Shown here one piece after another: positions 61,377 through 64,000 of a stretch of DNA of 64,000 bases. Position 1 is the stretch's first letter, and every line of letters starts with the position of its first letter. Below the pieces are notes generated by a model. The model did not search any database. It was not told the DNA's origin and saw nothing but the letters and a program-made list of their open reading frames with translations. This DNA is from Epiperipatus broadwayi (Eukaryota > Onychophora > Udeonychophora > Euonychophora > Peripatidae): NCBI GenBank assembly GCA_028023455.1, contig JAQFVV010006428.1, forward strand, positions 853,501-917,500, in the 5' to 3' direction. The position numbers and the translations under genes were made by a program.

Positions 61377-64000
61377 ACAAATGTGTAATAATTATCAAAA
61401 ATTTAACATTTAGAGAAAAATCAAAACTTCATTTTAATTTTAATATTTCTTAATTATCAATTATTTAAAAAGTAACTTACATAAATTAAGTGAAAAAAAT
61501 AAATAAAAATAAGCTTAAATACGTAAAAGTTAATATAAATCAAATTCAAGTAATATTTATGCCACCTAAAAGATTTTCCTAAAGTGTATTTTTTTTTTCA
61601 AATAAATAGTGAATGATTCAATATAGTCAAATATTTGTAGAAAATTTGACACAAGTGCAATAATGGTTAACATAATTTCTCTAACAAATTTCACTACATT
61701 ATTATATAAATACTAGCATAAAATATTTATATATATTGTACCATTTATTTATATATGGTACAAATATATTGGTATTTGTTAAAAGCTAAAAAAAAAAAAA
61801 AAAGGTAAATTTAAAAATCTTTTAAATTAACGCATTTAATTTTTTTTTTTGTGTGTGTGTGTAATTTTTGTTTTAAAATGTACAATGAAAGTTAAATTTT
61901 TCGTTCATATTTTTTTTATGTAATTAAAAATAAAAGTTAAAATTGGAAAGAATAAAAGACATGCAGATTACTAATTCAGATAAACTAAAGGAAAGAGAAT
62001 TCCACACACAGATTACAATCAGTAAAATCTTTTTGGAAGCTAATTAAAGATGATAGAAAGATAATGAAGGTTTGTCTGTTTTTCATTTGGCTGATCCTGG
62101 ATCACAAAAAATCCAGAACCATTCTATAGTGAAATAATTCTTTATGTTGGAGTGGACTGAGGCTTTTGCTGACATCGTTCATGATGTCGTCCACCAGAAA
62201 AGCTTTTGTGATTAGCTGGACCAAAAACAAGTTAAAACCAATGGCCATGAGCTCACTCTACCTCGTGAAAAACTATGCATAGTAATGAACTGTCTACAGA
62301 AATTTGCTAAACTTACTGGTAAGCTATGATTAATTATTCTCGATTGTGACTAAAATTAAGCTTATAATATAATCCTGATAGAGAAATTATTTTTTCTTAT
62401 TCAAGAGACTTTTGTTTATGGCTTAAGAAATATAAGTGTAATGTAAACTGTATTAATTAATTGATCAACATTGTTATCTGGATTAGCATGTAGATGCCTT
62501 CCAATTTTATTTAACAATTTAGCTTTAAATATTTTAATTTGTTAGAATAAAATATTTCTTTCTAATACCAACTTTTCATTGTGCATTATTATGATTAGTT
62601 TATATTTAATCTATTAGGTGTAAAGTACCTTGGTCAATATATTTATTTATTAACTAAGCCCCTGGTGTAATATTCTCTGAAAAATAACTAAGTTACAGGA
62701 AATCAAAAACCCGATCCTTTAAATTATTTTCTTCTTAATTTATGATGTGCAATGCGAAGGATTTTAGTGGATTCTTGTATGAATCCTGGTGCCCTATAAA
62801 AACAAATAAAAAAGCTGATTCTGCCGGCAGCGTAAGTCTCAATAATTGGTAGGCCAGTTAATCAGGAAATAAAGATATGTTTTTATAAATATGAATGGAA
62901 TATTTATATTTTACATCTTCATAGGCCTACCAGAATCTACTAAAACAAGAAAAATGTTACAATATATATAATCATTTTTGGCCCTAAGGGACAACAAAAT
63001 TTGAAGAAACTTCTACAAAGTTATATTTTAAACATACAAATAAAAATAATATTGGACTCTAAAAATAAATAATTTATTTCTATATTTGAAATCAACTATT
63101 TAACACTATTTCTATTTTAATAATAAAAAAAAGTCAACAACAAATAAATCAGTATAAATGACACACTGGGAAGATTTTGTTTTTAATAATAAATAAACAA
63201 AATATAATACTTTTCAGAAATTTATATTCTGTTTCTTGGAAATATGACAAGAAATTATAAATATTTTATATTGGCATTGAAGTTTCCATAGAAAAGAATA
63301 CTAAACTTTTAAGCAGCAACTTTCGATATAAAATAATTTACTTTGACATGCTTTTCTAGCATAACAGATATCATCAGAAATCTGAAAATATGATGAGAAC
63401 CCAATGTACAAGATAATTTTTTAAATCATACTGAATTTTAATATAATTTTAGCACTAATTTAACTAAAGCTTCATTTACATTGAGTTAATAAATAATAGT
63501 TTTTTTTTAAACAAGACATTTATTTTATATAGCGCAATGTTTTTATAAACTGTAATACAATAAGCTAATGCACATGTGCTTTTTAGATGTCACTATATAA
63601 ATGAATACTCCCACTTTTTCAAACACAAGATAAAGTCTTTGGGAAAAGATAGAATGAATCCATCTATCTTTTCGACCCAAACTTATATGTATGGGCAAAT
63701 CTTAAGTGTTTGAAAATGAGAGCGTGAAGTTGTTAATTGATCACTTTAAATTACTTTTTTACTACGTGAATGAATGACGCTTGTGAAATTTCTAGAATTT
63801 ACGATAGGCCATTCTTATTAAATCAAACATATGTAAACAAGACATCTTAACATTGCATGTAGTAGCACTAAAATGGGTCCTTAATATATATATATAATGT
63901 TTATGTTAGCAAAGCAAAAATGTATTCAATGCTAGAATATTACTTATGATTATCATAATTATAAGACATTAGTTTTAGTGACATTTATCAAATCTGTTGT
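61377..64000. other. Intronic sequence with one possible decayed coding stretch
   Basis: Mostly AT-rich DNA with nothing recognised. At about 62120-62320 a + frame reads FFMLEWTEAFADIVHDVVHQ, then a stop, then ELTLPREKLCIVMNCLQKFA; its base composition is less AT-rich than the surroundings, so it may be a transposon remnant. The missing P4HA exon was not found here. Confidence 0.4.

Overview
This window is AT-rich animal genomic DNA (roughly a quarter G+C by eye), most likely from an invertebrate with a large, repeat-filled genome. The evidence is one spliced host gene with GT-AG introns of 4 to 15 kb, several clades of non-LTR retrotransposons, Penelope-like elements, long microsatellites, and no prokaryotic gene organisation. 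The species cannot be named. The hydroxylase sequence looks protostome-like, perhaps arthropod, but this is weakly held.

The host gene is a collagen prolyl 4-hydroxylase alpha subunit (P4HA-like) on the + strand. Seven in-phase internal exons lie at 9498-9670, 15301-15474, 19832-19887, 34526-34632, 41991-42040, 50273-50341 and 60212-60280. They cover the end of the region before the catalytic domain, and the catalytic domain as far as the iron-binding HxD motif and the conserved GGATVFP segment. The 5' exons must lie left of the window, and the exons with the last histidine and the 2-oxoglutarate lysine right of it. About 0.7 kb of coding sequence is spread over 51 kb.

Everything else is transposon-derived or unassigned. 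71-8548: a decayed Ty3/Gypsy LTR element whose interior is split by a nearly intact CR1-like LINE (1559-6650) with a PHD-finger plus SGNH-esterase ORF1. 8765-15300: hairpin repeats, a foldback complex with a tRNA-like core in its loop, a 2.1-kb solo LTR (12173-14235) and another foldback. 16-29 kb: a tRNA-derived SINE, a trinucleotide repeat next to exon 3, and two direct copies of a 2.2-kb LTR-like repeat, the second split by an antisense CR1-like LINE (24411-28675). 28.7-41.1 kb: foldbacks, a (TAGA)n array, Penelope-like pieces, an unknown repeat family Y, RTE and Jockey-like LINE fragments and a 340-bp perfect (TAA)n array. 42230-46317: a 4.1-kb foldback transposon with about 1.8-kb inverted arms and a 7-bp target duplication. 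46632-49480: an RTE-type LINE. 50-64 kb: microsatellites, an open Penelope GIY-YIG endonuclease frame, more SINEs and foldbacks, a second 2.2-kb solo LTR (55293-57492), an unidentified decayed reading frame and a LINE 3' fragment.

The transposon genes serve only their own elements. The biology of the window is a single collagen-processing enzyme gene whose introns have been repeatedly invaded, often by nested insertions, and by an unusual number of palindromic (foldback) elements. The strongest candidate for something undescribed is the giant foldback at 42230-46317.
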